Assembly: GCF_000247815.1 (NCBI RefSeq)
Contig: NC_021681.1
Location: 5,640,713 to 5,704,712, forward strand
From: Ficedula albicollis
Lineage: Eukaryota; Chordata; Aves; Passeriformes; Muscicapidae
Length of the DNA stretch: 64,000 nt
Direction of reading: 5' to 3'
Both the position numbers and the translations under genes were made by a program. This document shows positions 13,201 through 23,020 of this stretch, piece by piece. The notes under the pieces are model-generated. The model was not told where the DNA came from. It saw only the letters and a list, made by a program, of their open reading frames with translations, and did not search any database. The first letter of the stretch is position 1. Every line of letters starts with the position of its first letter.

Positions 13201-13452
13201 GGACAGCAGATAAAGGAGCTGCTCTAATGCAGATCTGCACATCCTGCCTGGAATGAGGGCAGTGCAGGGAGCTGGGGGTGCAGGCAGGTGATTCTGGATC
13301 CTTCTGCTGCTCCCTGGCCTGGTTGGAGCAGTTCCTGCCCTGGTCCTGCCTCCTGGGCACCCTTAACACCCCCTGTCCCCATCAGGAGCTGCTGCTGCTC
13401 TAATCTGCTGGCACCACCATGGTCCTGAGCTCACTCCTGTTAGGGGTCTGGG
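10241..13452. other. Long single-copy noncoding stretch
   Basis: About 3.2 kb with no recognisable transposable element and no believable gene. There are pyrimidine-rich patches near 10,440-10,720 and ordinary sequence elsewhere. The longest open frame (12393-12965 minus, 190 codons) lacks any domain and has no splice or start context that I would trust. A small AT-rich patch at about 12,180-12,330 is unremarkable. Confidence 0.55.
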
Positions 13453-13915
13453 AGCCATGAAATCACAGACTGGTTAGGGCTGGAAGGGACCTTAAAGGTC
13501 ATCTGTCCTTGGGCAGGGACACCTCCCACTGTCCCAGGTTGCTCCAAGCCCCATCCAGCCTGGCCTGGGACACTGCCAGGGATCCAGGGGCAGCCACAGC
13601 TGCTCTGGGCACCCTGTGCCAGGGCCTCAGCACCTTCAGAGGGAGGAATTCCTTCCCAAAATCCCATCCAGCCCTGCCCTCTGGCAGTGGGAAGCCATTC
13701 CCTGTGTCCTGTCCCTCCATCCCTTGTCCCAGGTCCCTCTCCACTCTCCTGGAGCCCCTTTAGGCACTGGAAGGGGATCTGAGCTCTCCCTGGAGCTTTC
13801 TCTTCTCCAGGCTGAGCATCCCTAGCTGTCCCAGTTCCTCCAGAGCAGAGGAAATCCTGCCCCCAGAGCATCTTTGTGACTTATTTGAGCAGGTCCAAGT
13901 CTTTCTTTTCCATGA
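13453..13915 (-). mobile_element. CR1 fragment, about 450 bp
   Basis: Starts 'gaaatcacagactggttagg' and continues through 'gggacacctcccactgtccc', 'ggcagccacagctgctctgg', 'tccagccctgccctctggca' and 'tctccaggctgagcatccct'. This is a longer minus-strand CR1 tail reaching further towards the ORF2 end than most copies here. The 811-bp duplication begins inside it at 13819, so the second unit carries a severed CR1 piece. Confidence 0.88.
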
Positions 13916-15440
13916 TGTCCTTTCATACTCGATCCCTGCTGATGATTTTTAAAACAACAAAATATTATCTACACTTGTTAAACTACACCAGAGGCAAAGT
14001 GTAAAGCAGCGAGAGGTGGGGATGTCTGGGGTTGCATCTTCCCTGCTGGAACCAGGGTGTTTTTTCCTGTGCTGCTGGTGGCTCTGGGTTTCCAGGAGGT
14101 TGTGATTGAAGGATTTGCTCCGGGTTGCCAGGCTGGATATGGGATGGGGGTTGGTCAGTCCTGCTGGGAGCATTCTCCCACCCTCTCATCCACAAGCAGA
14201 GGAGGGGATGCTTCAAAAGCAAAAGAGTAGGATAAGTGTAGGAAATGTGGGGAATGCACAATTCCAGCTGCAGCCTTGATCCCAGCCTAGACTAGGAGGC
14301 TGGCAGGAAAGCAGGGGCTGAGATCACCCAGGCATCCTTAAAAACCAGCTCGGGCAGCCCCTGCTTGGCACTGAGCACTATCAGAGTGAGCTGCAAAACC
14401 TGAAATGCAGCAGAAGGAAAAGAAATCTACAGGTGGGGGAAAATTCTTTTCTCTGAAAAAGAAAAACAAGCCAAAAAAAAAAAAAGCAGCTGTTCTTTTT
14501 TCAGTCTATCTCTAGCCCAAGGTCTTGCCGAGGGGATGGAAAACCATTTCAAAAGGGGGAAGAAAAAGTGTTCCTTTCATCAAGGATGGTAACAGAGCAG
14601 GCTGCAAACTCAGAGCATGTGTTTTGCTTTCCCTAGCTGTCCCAGTTCCTCCAGAGCAGAGGAAATCCTGCCCCCAGAGCATCTTTGTGACTTATTTGAG
14701 CAGGTCCAAGTCTTTCTTTTCCATGATGTCCTTTCATACTCGATCCCTGCTGATGATTTTTAAAACAACAAAATATTATCTACACTTGTTAAACTACACC
14801 AGAGGCAAAGTGTAAAGCAGCGAGAGGTGGGGATGTCTGGGGTTGCATCTTCCCTGCTGGAACCAGGGTGTTTTTTCCTGTGCTGCTGGTGGCTCTGGGT
14901 TTCCAGGAGGTTGTGATTGAAGGATTTGCTCCGGGTTGCCAGGCTGGATATGGGATGGGGGTTGGTCAGTCCTGCTGGGAGCATTCTCCCACCCTCTCAT
15001 CCACAAGCAGAGGAGGGGATGCTTCAAAAGCAAAAGAGTAGGATAAGTGTAGGAAATGTGGGGAATGCACAATTCCAGCTGCAGCCTTGATCCCAGCCTA
15101 GACTAGGAGGCTGGCAGGAAAGCAGGGGCTGAGATCACCCAGGCATCCTTAAAAACCAGCTCGGGCAGCCCCTGCTTGGCACTGAGCACTATCAGAGTGA
15201 GCTGCAAAACCTGAAATGCAGCAGAAGGAAAAGAAATCTACAGGTGGGGGAAAATTCTTTTCTCTGAAAAAGAAAAACAAGCCAAAAAAAAAAAAAGCAG
15301 CTGTTCTTTTTTCAGTCTATCTCTAGCCCAAGGTCTTGCCGAGGGGATGGAAAACCATTTCAAAAGGGGGAAGAAAAAGTGTTCCTTTCATCAAGGATGG
15401 TAACAGAGCAGGCTGCAAACTCAGAGCATGTGTTTTGCTT
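13819..15440. repeat. Perfect tandem duplication, 811-bp unit, two copies
   Basis: Unit 1 is 13819-14629 and unit 2 is 14630-15440, with no difference seen by eye. The left boundary lies within a CR1 ('gagcatccctagctg'). The internal junction reads 'ttttgctttccctagctg' and the outer right flank 'ttttgcttgatatt'. The unit also contains an A13-type tract and single-copy noncoding sequence. The same explanations apply as for the 919-bp duplication. Confidence 0.93.
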
Positions 15441-15564
15441 GATATTAAAGCACTTTTGGGGCAAAAGGGACTTTCCTGAGAGGATATGGAGCGCTTTAAT
15501 GAAGGAATGTTTGCTGCAGCAGGGAGGAGGTTCTCCCAGAGCTGCAGGATGTGGGCACTGGGAC

Positions 15565-15665
15565 CTCCAGGGATGGAGCAGCCACAGCTTCTCTGGGCAG
15601 CCTGGGCCAAGGCCTCACCACCCTCCCAGGGAGGAACTTCTTCCCAATAACCCATCTAAGCTGAG
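15565..15665 (-). mobile_element. Short internal CR1 fragment
   Basis: 'ccagggatggagcagccaca', 'gcttctctgggcagcctggg' and 'gaggaacttcttcccaataa' are the CR1 segment normally lying about 120-230 bp from the 3' end. The terminal part is missing on the left, so this is a fragment with both ends lost. Minus strand. Confidence 0.82.
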
Positions 15666-16589
15666 CCCCTTTCAGCTCTTTTTAATTTAGTGTGTGGACT
15701 TAGACAGCATCACCAAAATGGCACAAAAAAATCCCAAAGCAAAGAAGTTGCAGCACTCAATAATTATCTTTATTTCTTTTTTCCTTTATTTTTTTTTCTC
15801 AGCTTCTCTCCTTGATTTTCTGATTTGACTGGAGATATCTGAACTCTTGGGAGCAGCACTGCTATTTTCCCCCCTGAGGTGCTGCTTGTCTCTTTGCCCA
15901 GTGCTGTTAATGGATTGCTCTCCACCCTTTGGATACAGCATGGAAGCTGTAGGAGCTCTTTGCAGGGATAATTTATTTCAAGGATAGCCCTGAACCCCAG
16001 AATGAGAAAATCTGAGCTGAGTAAAATTGCAGCTGTAATGCCAAGCTTGCTCTTCTCCCCACCCTCTCCACCCTGATAGATGTGCTGGGTCAATGGAATA
16101 TTATCCCTTAAAAGATTTCACGTGGCACCACTTTGAAATCTTAGGGGAGAAGGAGTGGGGACACTCAGATTTGGCTCATCCTGCCCAAAATTACCAGGTA
16201 GCTGCTCTGGTATTTTAGGAAATCTTATCCTGGATCCTGGAAGAGGAGCCCATTGTCAAACAAGGCACGAGGCCTCTGCCACGGAGAATCCCTGCTCTCC
16301 ACTAAGGCAGAGAACTCCAGAATAAAAAGGAGCCATTCATATTAAAGTCAAGTGTCTGATGCTGTGGTCCCCACTGAATTCTAACGCTCTTGGAAAGCAG
16401 AAAATTAAGATGGATACTTATGGCAGCTAAAACAGGGAATGGCCCAGCTGGAGCAGGGGTGAAACTGGAGGGGAATGTCCTGGTGGTGCTGTCCTAAAGC
16501 CCATTAATCACAAACTGTGGCTTTGGAAAGAAACAAAGACACCAACAGCATCATGGTCATAATAGAATCATTCTCTATGAAAGAGAAGC
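15666..16589. other. Noncoding stretch before a microsatellite
   Basis: No element recognised. It includes a T-rich run (about 15,770-15,800) and otherwise ordinary sequence. Confidence 0.5.
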
Positions 16590-16768
16590 TTTTTTCTTTT
16601 TCTTTTTCTTTTTCTTTTTCTTTTTCTTTTTCTTTTTCTTTTTCTTTTTCTTTTTCTTTTTCTTTTTCTTTTTCTTTTTCTTTTTCTTTTTCTTTTTCTT
16701 TTTCTTTTTCTTTTTCTTTTTCTTTTTCTTTTTCTTTTTCTTTTTCTTTTTCTTTTTCTTTTTTTTTT
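16590..16768. repeat. Microsatellite (TTTTTC)n, about 29 copies
   Basis: The six-base unit TTTTTC repeats without visible error from 16590 to about 16760 and ends in a T8-9 tract. The lysine/glutamate and phenylalanine/serine open frames across it arise from the repeat alone. Confidence 0.97.
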
Positions 16769-16847
16769 GTAAGAAAAAATCTCAAAATCTCAGCAGAGAA
16801 AATCTCAAAAAAAGGATTGAATGGCACTTTCCATGACTCACAGATTT

Positions 16848-16990
16848 GTTCCCAAGGAATCACAGAACCATTCAAGTTGCAAAAGCCCTCTAAGACCATC
16901 AAGTCCAACTGCTGACCAAGCACTGAACCATGTCCCCAAGTGCCACATCCACAGTGCCAGTCCCAGTTTCCCCATGAGCAAACTCCAAGC
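16848..16990 (-). mobile_element. CR1 3' fragment
   Basis: 'aggaatcacagaaccattca', 'agttgcaaaagccctctaag', 'accatcaagtccaactgctg' and 'ccaagtgccacatccac' identify the CR1 subfamily also seen at 35592 and 59808. Minus strand, about 140 bp. Confidence 0.8.
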
Positions 16991-18409
16991 CACAGATCCC
17001 AGTTGAATCAGATGAAAGCCTCAGAGGTGGCAGCTTTTTTGGCCTTTTTGGCAGCTCTAACCTTACCGAGTGTCTTGTCCTGTGCTAATCTGCATAGAAG
17101 GGAAAGGTCACTCCAACTGTGTTATTTTTAGGCACGAGGATTATTATTGCAGTGGAAATGGAAAATAACCTGAAAAGAGGAGTTGAAAACACAACACAAA
17201 TATTACCTGGATTTCAGTGGAAACAAGGAAGCTGCTCAAGTCTTGACAGCATCCTTCCTTCCTCCTCCTTGGATGGATTTTATCCCAGGGCATTATTAAC
17301 AGCCACATCAAGGGATGACTCTGAGGAGACTCTGCTCAGCTTGGGATGCTGCTGGGTCATGTTGATTTCTGGTGGGCCAAGCTTTTAGATCAGTTTGGGA
17401 TTTTTCTCCTTTTCCTTCTCAAGAAGGATGTTGGAAATGGTTTCTCAGACAGGCCTTTTGGGTCTCAGCACAAATACTGCAGTGAGAGCCTTGCCCATGG
17501 AAACAAGCTCCTTTTTCCTTTTCTTCAGCTGGCTGTAGAATCATGGAATGGTTTCAGATGGAAGGGACCTTAAAGCTCATCCAGTTCCACCCCCTCTCCA
17601 ATGGCTTTTGATCCTTTTCACCCAAAACTGCCCCCACTGGATGGGCAGGAATGACCCTGACAGTGCCAGACCCAGGCTCTGTGTCCTGGTTCTTCCATTC
17701 CCCAAGCCATAACTTTGCCAAAGAGAGCAATCCCACACTTTCTACGTCAAGCTGTTTATATGGAAGTGCTGCTGCCCAGACCTTCCCACCCTACTCTGGA
17801 CATGGCAGAGGCACAAAGTGCTGGAGGCACGGAGACTCCTGGGGCTGGAATTCAGTTTGTGGGAGTTTTGGAGATGTGGTTTTGCATCTCCAGTAATTTT
17901 TGACGCCAGTTATACCACTCTGCTGTGGAATAGCTCCTCTCTGTGCCCAGGGAGCCTTGCACTTCCACGGGTGAGTGTAAACCTTCCCCTGACTGGGAAC
18001 ATGTCTGGAGCTGCTCCTGGATTTCCTGCTGGAGGAAACCCCGCTGCCTACCGATGTGATTAATGGTGCTAAGCCCTGAATTTGAGGAACAGCTGCTGCC
18101 ACGATCAGGCCTCCAAATGAGGTGCCAAAGAGCAACGAAGCAGGGAAGCCCCCAAATCCGGGGCTGGAAACAGGGAGCAGTTCCTGTTTTGTGCCCCAGG
18201 GTGTAAACCCAGAAAAACTCGGCATGAGAACGGCACAGGCCAGGAGTGGGGATTTTCCTGGTGAATGACCAGGACCCATCAGTGCCACAGCAGTTCCAAA
18301 TTCCTCCCTGGCTCAGCATTTCCCGGGAAGCTGTGCACAACCAAAGGTGTTCAGCAGAAAAACCCAGCTGTTGTTTCTGCTCCTGGATGGGAATGCTGTG
18401 AGCTGTCAT
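16991..18409. other. Noncoding stretch with one CR1 tail
   Basis: Apart from the CR1 at 17533-17650, nothing is recognisable. Minus-strand frames of 165-185 codons at 17791-18409 overlap each other in different frames and show no domain, so I do not call them. Confidence 0.5.
17533..17650 (-). mobile_element. CR1 3' fragment
   Basis: 'tagaatcatggaatggtttc', 'agatggaagggaccttaaag' and 'ctcatccagttccaccccct' mark the 3' terminus of a minus-strand CR1, degraded after about 70 bp. Confidence 0.85.
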
Positions 18410-18560
18410 CTTGGCTTTCTCTCTTTTATTATTTAAAAGACAGAGAACAAATAAGAGAAAATGAACTGCAAATAATGACTAACAGCACTTCCAGCCCAAA
18501 TATTTGCTCGCATAATCACGCAGAAACTTTGAAGTCTTGCGGAGGATTCCGGCGCTGCTC
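18410..18560. promoter_or_regulatory. Candidate regulatory patch, AT-rich
   Basis: Non-repetitive AT-rich sequence including 'ttttattatttaaaagacag', 'tgcaaataatgactaacagc' and 'cgcataatcacgcagaaact'. It stands out from its G+C-richer surroundings. The call rests on composition only. Confidence 0.25.
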
Positions 18561-19184
18561 CTGATCCAGCTTTGGCCCAAAGGCAGTGGGGATGCTCCTC
18601 TCCCAGTGTCAGTGCTGAGCACTGAGAGCTGTACTCAGGACTTCCCATCCCCTCCTGGTCCCCAGAGAGCTGGGGTGGCAGAAAAGTAGTGGAAACCCAA
18701 GAGGTTGTAGTGGATCTCCTGTCTGGGATCTTCCTGCAGCCCCAGGAAGTCGTGTCCCTCTTGGACATAATTCCAGCATCTCTGCTGCCAAGCAGGGCTG
18801 CTTGGGTATGTTTGTGGTCTTCAAGTTTGAGACTAAACCAACATTACCCAACCCATTATTTCTTTTTTGTTAGTTTTTTCCTTCCCAGTTTGCACCCTGG
18901 AAGCTGAACCTGATTTTCTCCCAGCCATGCAGGATTGAGCAGAGACGTTCTGGTCACTTGGCTTCGCCAGCAAAACAGCACAAAATCTCTGATGTCCTTG
19001 CAGGGTCAGGTGTTTCAGAACTCCCTGGAAGCAGAGGAGCTGTAGACCATGGCAAGGGGAGGTCTCCAATGGAGATGTTGCAGCTGGATCCATAACCTGG
19101 TCTGAGATTTCCAACTTGACCTTGGGTTTCAGGAGACCAGAGGAGCCACTCAAAGTGTGGACTTTGACCTGGTGTTTTAAGCAC

Positions 19185-19345
19185 TGCAGAATTACAGAAT
19201 ATCCCAAGCTGGACCCACAAGGATCATCAAATCCAACCCCCAACCCTGCAAAGACATCCCACCAATCCCACCCTGTGGCCGAGAGCATTGTCCAAATATT
19301 CCTGTTCCAGTGCCCAACATCCTCCCAGGGCTCATTCTGAACTTC
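19185..19345 (-). mobile_element. CR1 fragment of the 3842-type subfamily
   Basis: 'gaattacagaatatcccaag', 'ctggacccacaaggatcatc', 'atcccaccctgtggccgaga' and 'gcattgtccaaatattcctg' match the same CR1 variant as at 3842-4250. Minus strand. Confidence 0.83.
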
Positions 19346-19384
19346 CAAGAGGGCCAAGCCTGAAGCAGAAGGCTTTGTGTCCCT

Positions 19385-19760
19385 TTCCACTGAATATAAT
19401 TAATGATTTCACTCCTTGTAATTAAGGAAGGGCAATTAAGAGTGATGCAAGAAGCAAGGCAGCGTTTGGCATTTCCAGAAAAACATAAACCTGCGATTTA
19501 GGCTTTCATTCCAGCAGTGGCCAGACCTTTCGTGGCCATTAAAATATCAGGAGATCCTGTCGAGGGCTGGGTGCTGGTGATTTATGATCAAATCTAACAC
19601 GCAGGTAGCAGGTGGCATTTCCACACTTCCTGCAGGGAATATATCCCAAAACGTCAAATTAGATTATCCGTCTGCTTCCATTGGAGAAAAATGTGTGAGA
19701 AAAGCACCGGCGGAAGAGGAGGAAGGAGGGGGAGAGTGTTTGCTCTATTTTAAATTTATT
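19385..19760. promoter_or_regulatory. Candidate conserved noncoding element
   Basis: The patch begins at the CR1 edge with 'gaatataattaatgatttca' and carries 'cttgtaattaagg', 'ggcaattaagagtgatgc', 'gtggccattaaaatatcagg' and 'tttatgatcaaatctaacac'. It has many TAAT/ATTA cores and no repeat similarity. An open frame across 19584-19781 is short (65 codons) and not convincing. The regulatory role is inferred from composition. Confidence 0.38.
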
Positions 19761-20229
19761 ATTTCAGCTTCCAAGTGTTGAGGTGGCTGCAAAAATTCAG
19801 AGGTGTTAAAGCCCAGAGTAACAGGGAAATGTCACTTTCTCCTTGTTGGCACCATTTTCTCTCTGTCTCCCAGCTTTTGCCCGTTGGAAAACACCCTTTG
19901 TAGACAAAACCCTTGAAACCTGTAAAATATTAAGGAAGAATTTTTTGGGTGGGTTTTTTTTTTTTTTTCCCAAAATGTGGCTTCAGAATGAGAAAAGTCC
20001 AGATAAATTATTCCAAGTTATTACTTGTAAACACACAAATACATCATGATTGTGTTTTTTTTTTTTTTTTTTACTGATATTTTTCCTAGAAATACATGAA
20101 GCCATTACCTGTCCTGACTTTACATGTTTGAAAACCTTGCCTTCAGCTTTATTGCCAAATCCACTTGGAAACTGATGGGATGCAGGGTAAACCCAGCTAT
20201 TCCCACTACCCAAAAAGGATAAACTCTGC

Positions 20230-20360
20230 TAGCTGGGATCCTAATGATGATGGTTGATTGATTGTTATTCATTATTATTGCACTGATGCTGGTGGTACCT
20301 TTAGGTTGGGGAAAGCTTTTTATTTATTTCCCCCATCAGTCCTAATAAATTATTTTTATT
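20230..20360. promoter_or_regulatory. Small AT-rich candidate regulatory patch
   Basis: 'ggttgattgattgttattca', 'ttattattgcactgatgctg' and 'tcctaataaattatttttat' form a compact AT-rich block. A T18 run lies about 170 bp upstream (20,055-20,073). The call is weak and rests on composition only. Confidence 0.22.
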
Positions 20361-22479
20361 GCTGTGGGGTCATCCCAACATAGCAGTGCTGACGTGCCAT
20401 TGTCCTGGCCTTTCTCCAGCATTCCCAGGAGGCCTGTTGGTGTTTATATCTTCCTTACCACCTCTGTTCCTCGGAGCAGAGGATGGTTTATCTCCTGTTT
20501 TAGAGGGCTTTGCCATATTCCAGCCCTTCCCTAAATCTCTGGTGCCGGCTAATGAGATTTCTTCTGTATTGGAGCTGAGCTGACAGATGGGCAAGGACAG
20601 TGTCGTGGAGTTTGGGATAGTTGGAGAGGGGGAATAATTCTTGTGGGGCTCTTTCTGATTGGTGAGCATTTTCAGAGCATCTCTAGAAGTGCCAGCCTCT
20701 TTTTCCTCTTGTTTTCCCCTTGTAAATCTTGCCTGAAGAGGGATTTCAACTCAAACTTTCAGCTTCCTTTAACCTGAGTAGCTTGGGGCAAACCTGGGAT
20801 CAAACCTGGGGAGTGAAAGGGGTTTATTACCAAGATAAATTTAATCAAGAGACAATACTTGGTGACAATAACTGAGTTCCCTGAAAAGTGATTCTGCTTG
20901 AAAGCAGAGTGGCCCCAGCTGAAGGTTTTGGTGATAAACCTGAGAAATATGGCAGGGTTTGACCACCAGGTCCCTCTCAGCTTGTTCCAGAGGTGGAACT
21001 GCTCCACCCAGCCTGGAAAATGCCATCAGCAAAGCAGGGCTTTCTCTGAGCTTTGCATCTCCCTTAAGGAAGGAGGGGGGTGCCCAAAGACTTCCCAAAC
21101 CACTCCAGGTGAAGCTTCCCATCTTCAGACCCTCTCTTGAATCCTGTCACATCCAGAGGTGGTTTGGCTTCCAGGTCACCTTTACCTTCGGTCACCCTGG
21201 CCCCGGAGGAGAAGTTTTCTTTAACTGTCCAGCGCCATCCAGTTTAGTTTGGGTTTTGACAGCTGCCACTTTTCTGATTTATCCAGCTCTACTGTGCCTT
21301 GAGGATCATGGTGGGCTGTGAGTGGTGTGTCAGCTGGGACACATTCTAATTCCTAGGGACCTCCCAGGGATGGGCTCACCCTGCCAAAGGAGCAAGTAAC
21401 CAAACCACCAGGAGCCTCATGACCAGTGGGGTTACACTCAGGGGCCTGGGCATGAGCCAGGTGATCCCTCCCTTCCTCCCCTTCCATCTTTCCATCTTCT
21501 CCTTTCCTCCCACCCCTCACCTCTTTATTCCTCCCCTCCTTTCCGTGGCTAATTCCCGCTTTTGCAGGGACCTTTCATCACTGCCACTATTCCCGCTCGC
21601 CCCTGACCCGTGTGAAGGAACGAGGATGTCACTTGTTGGGGACCCTGGTGGCAGAGGGCAGCAGGGCTGAGCTGGGCTCATCCATCAGCGGGATGGCAGA
21701 GAGGGGCAGCTGCTGCCGTTCCCGGAGGATCGGCATTCCAGGGGTGAGCCCAGCCAGGTAATTGCTGGAGAACAGGAGGCATTTTTCACCACTGACACGG
21801 AGGAGGGGGACAGGGCTGGGCTGTGCTAATGCCACAGTGAAGGATGAATTCATCATGGGTTCTCCTTTTTTTTCTTTTTTTTAATCCCTCCTGCTTTGAT
21901 CTGAATTATTCCCAAATGCCAAGCATCTGGTGAGTCTACAGCAGAAACCTTTCCAGCAGCTGAGGCGCCGGGAAGCAGCCAGGCCGTGCCAAGATCCTGC
22001 TGCTCTTGGCATTGCCATCCTCATCATGGAAGCCAAAGAGTCACAAAATTTCCACCCCCATCTTCCAGGGACTGCGGTTTGGGTTGTGGTACTGCAGCAA
22101 CATTCCCTTATCCGAGATCCATCAGGTGCAAACAGAGATGTGGGGAGTGAGGAGCCCATTCCCCACTTTCCAATCCCTTCTTCCAGCAGGAACAGACACC
22201 TGTGCCAGAGCTTCCAGGTGCCAGATGCCAGTCAGGAAACCCCCAGAGGCTTTGTGGTTCAGGGACCCCGTGCAGGTGACACTCCCACGGGATGGAGTTG
22301 CAGTGACATCACTCCCAGCTTGCTCCGAGGTTTTTTGGTGCCCATGCTGCTCTGGCTTACTCGAGTTTGTTGTGGTTGTGCTTGGATGCCACCCAGGGCT
22401 GTCACTTAGGCAAAAATAACACCAAAAATGTTTACCAGGCACAGGCTTGTGGGCTCAGTGTAAACTTAGAGGGGACCCC
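20361..22479. other. Single-copy noncoding stretch
   Basis: About 2.1 kb without recognisable repeat or gene. Overlapping frames of 92-159 codons at 21881-22442 on both strands are mutually incompatible and have no domain. Confidence 0.5.
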
Positions 22480-22890
22480 AATGTGAGGAGAGAAAAAAAG
22501 AGAGAAATTGATCAAGGAGGGCAAAAAATAAATCATCTGTTCCCCTCTATATTTAGTTTTAGACATTTGCAGAATGCAGCCAGTTCTGAAGCTGATTTCT
22601 AAATTTATTCTGTCCCTTTTTTAGAGAACTCTCTGCATTTTCTCCCCCTAATTTAAGTCTCTTTTCAAGTATTTTTAAAAGTGGCAGTCGAGGCCAACTT
22701 TGCCTATTGAAGTTATCTCACATTTGTCTTTAGGAAAGAACCAATAAACCAAGACATTATCATGGGAATTGGCAGGACTATCCAAATCTTTATGCAGCAA
22801 AATTCAGTGATTTGCAAACAAATCCTAAATGCTGCCATCCTCCCCAGAATGCATCCTCTGTTGGGAAGCAGTTCTTGGATGGTGTGGAGC
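22480..22890. promoter_or_regulatory. Candidate conserved noncoding element
   Basis: A roughly 400-bp block of unique AT-rich sequence with varied words: 'ctgatttctaaatttattct', 'agaaccaataaaccaagaca', 'ccaaatctttatgcagcaaa' and 'gatttgcaaacaaatcctaa'. There is no coding potential and no similarity to the repeats here. It ends about 60 bp before a CR1 tail. Cross-species conservation is the decisive test. Confidence 0.38.
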
Positions 22891-22952
22891 AGGAATTAAA
22901 ATACTTTTATTCCTCATATTCCCCTGGTCTGCCACAAGTCATTCCCACAGCA

Positions 22953-23020
22953 CAGAACCATTGAAAGATTTGGGTTGGGAGGGACCTTAAAGATCATCTT
23001 TTCCCAGCTCTGCTCCACAG
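22953..23020 (-). mobile_element. Very short CR1 3' fragment
   Basis: 'acagaaccattgaaagattt', 'gggttgggagggaccttaaa' and 'gatcatctt' are the last 60 or so bases of CR1, minus strand. Confidence 0.78.

Noticed and set aside
13949..15072. Pair of repeated open frames (74 and 92 codons, each twice)
   Set aside because: They are by-products of the 811-bp duplication and not a gene family.
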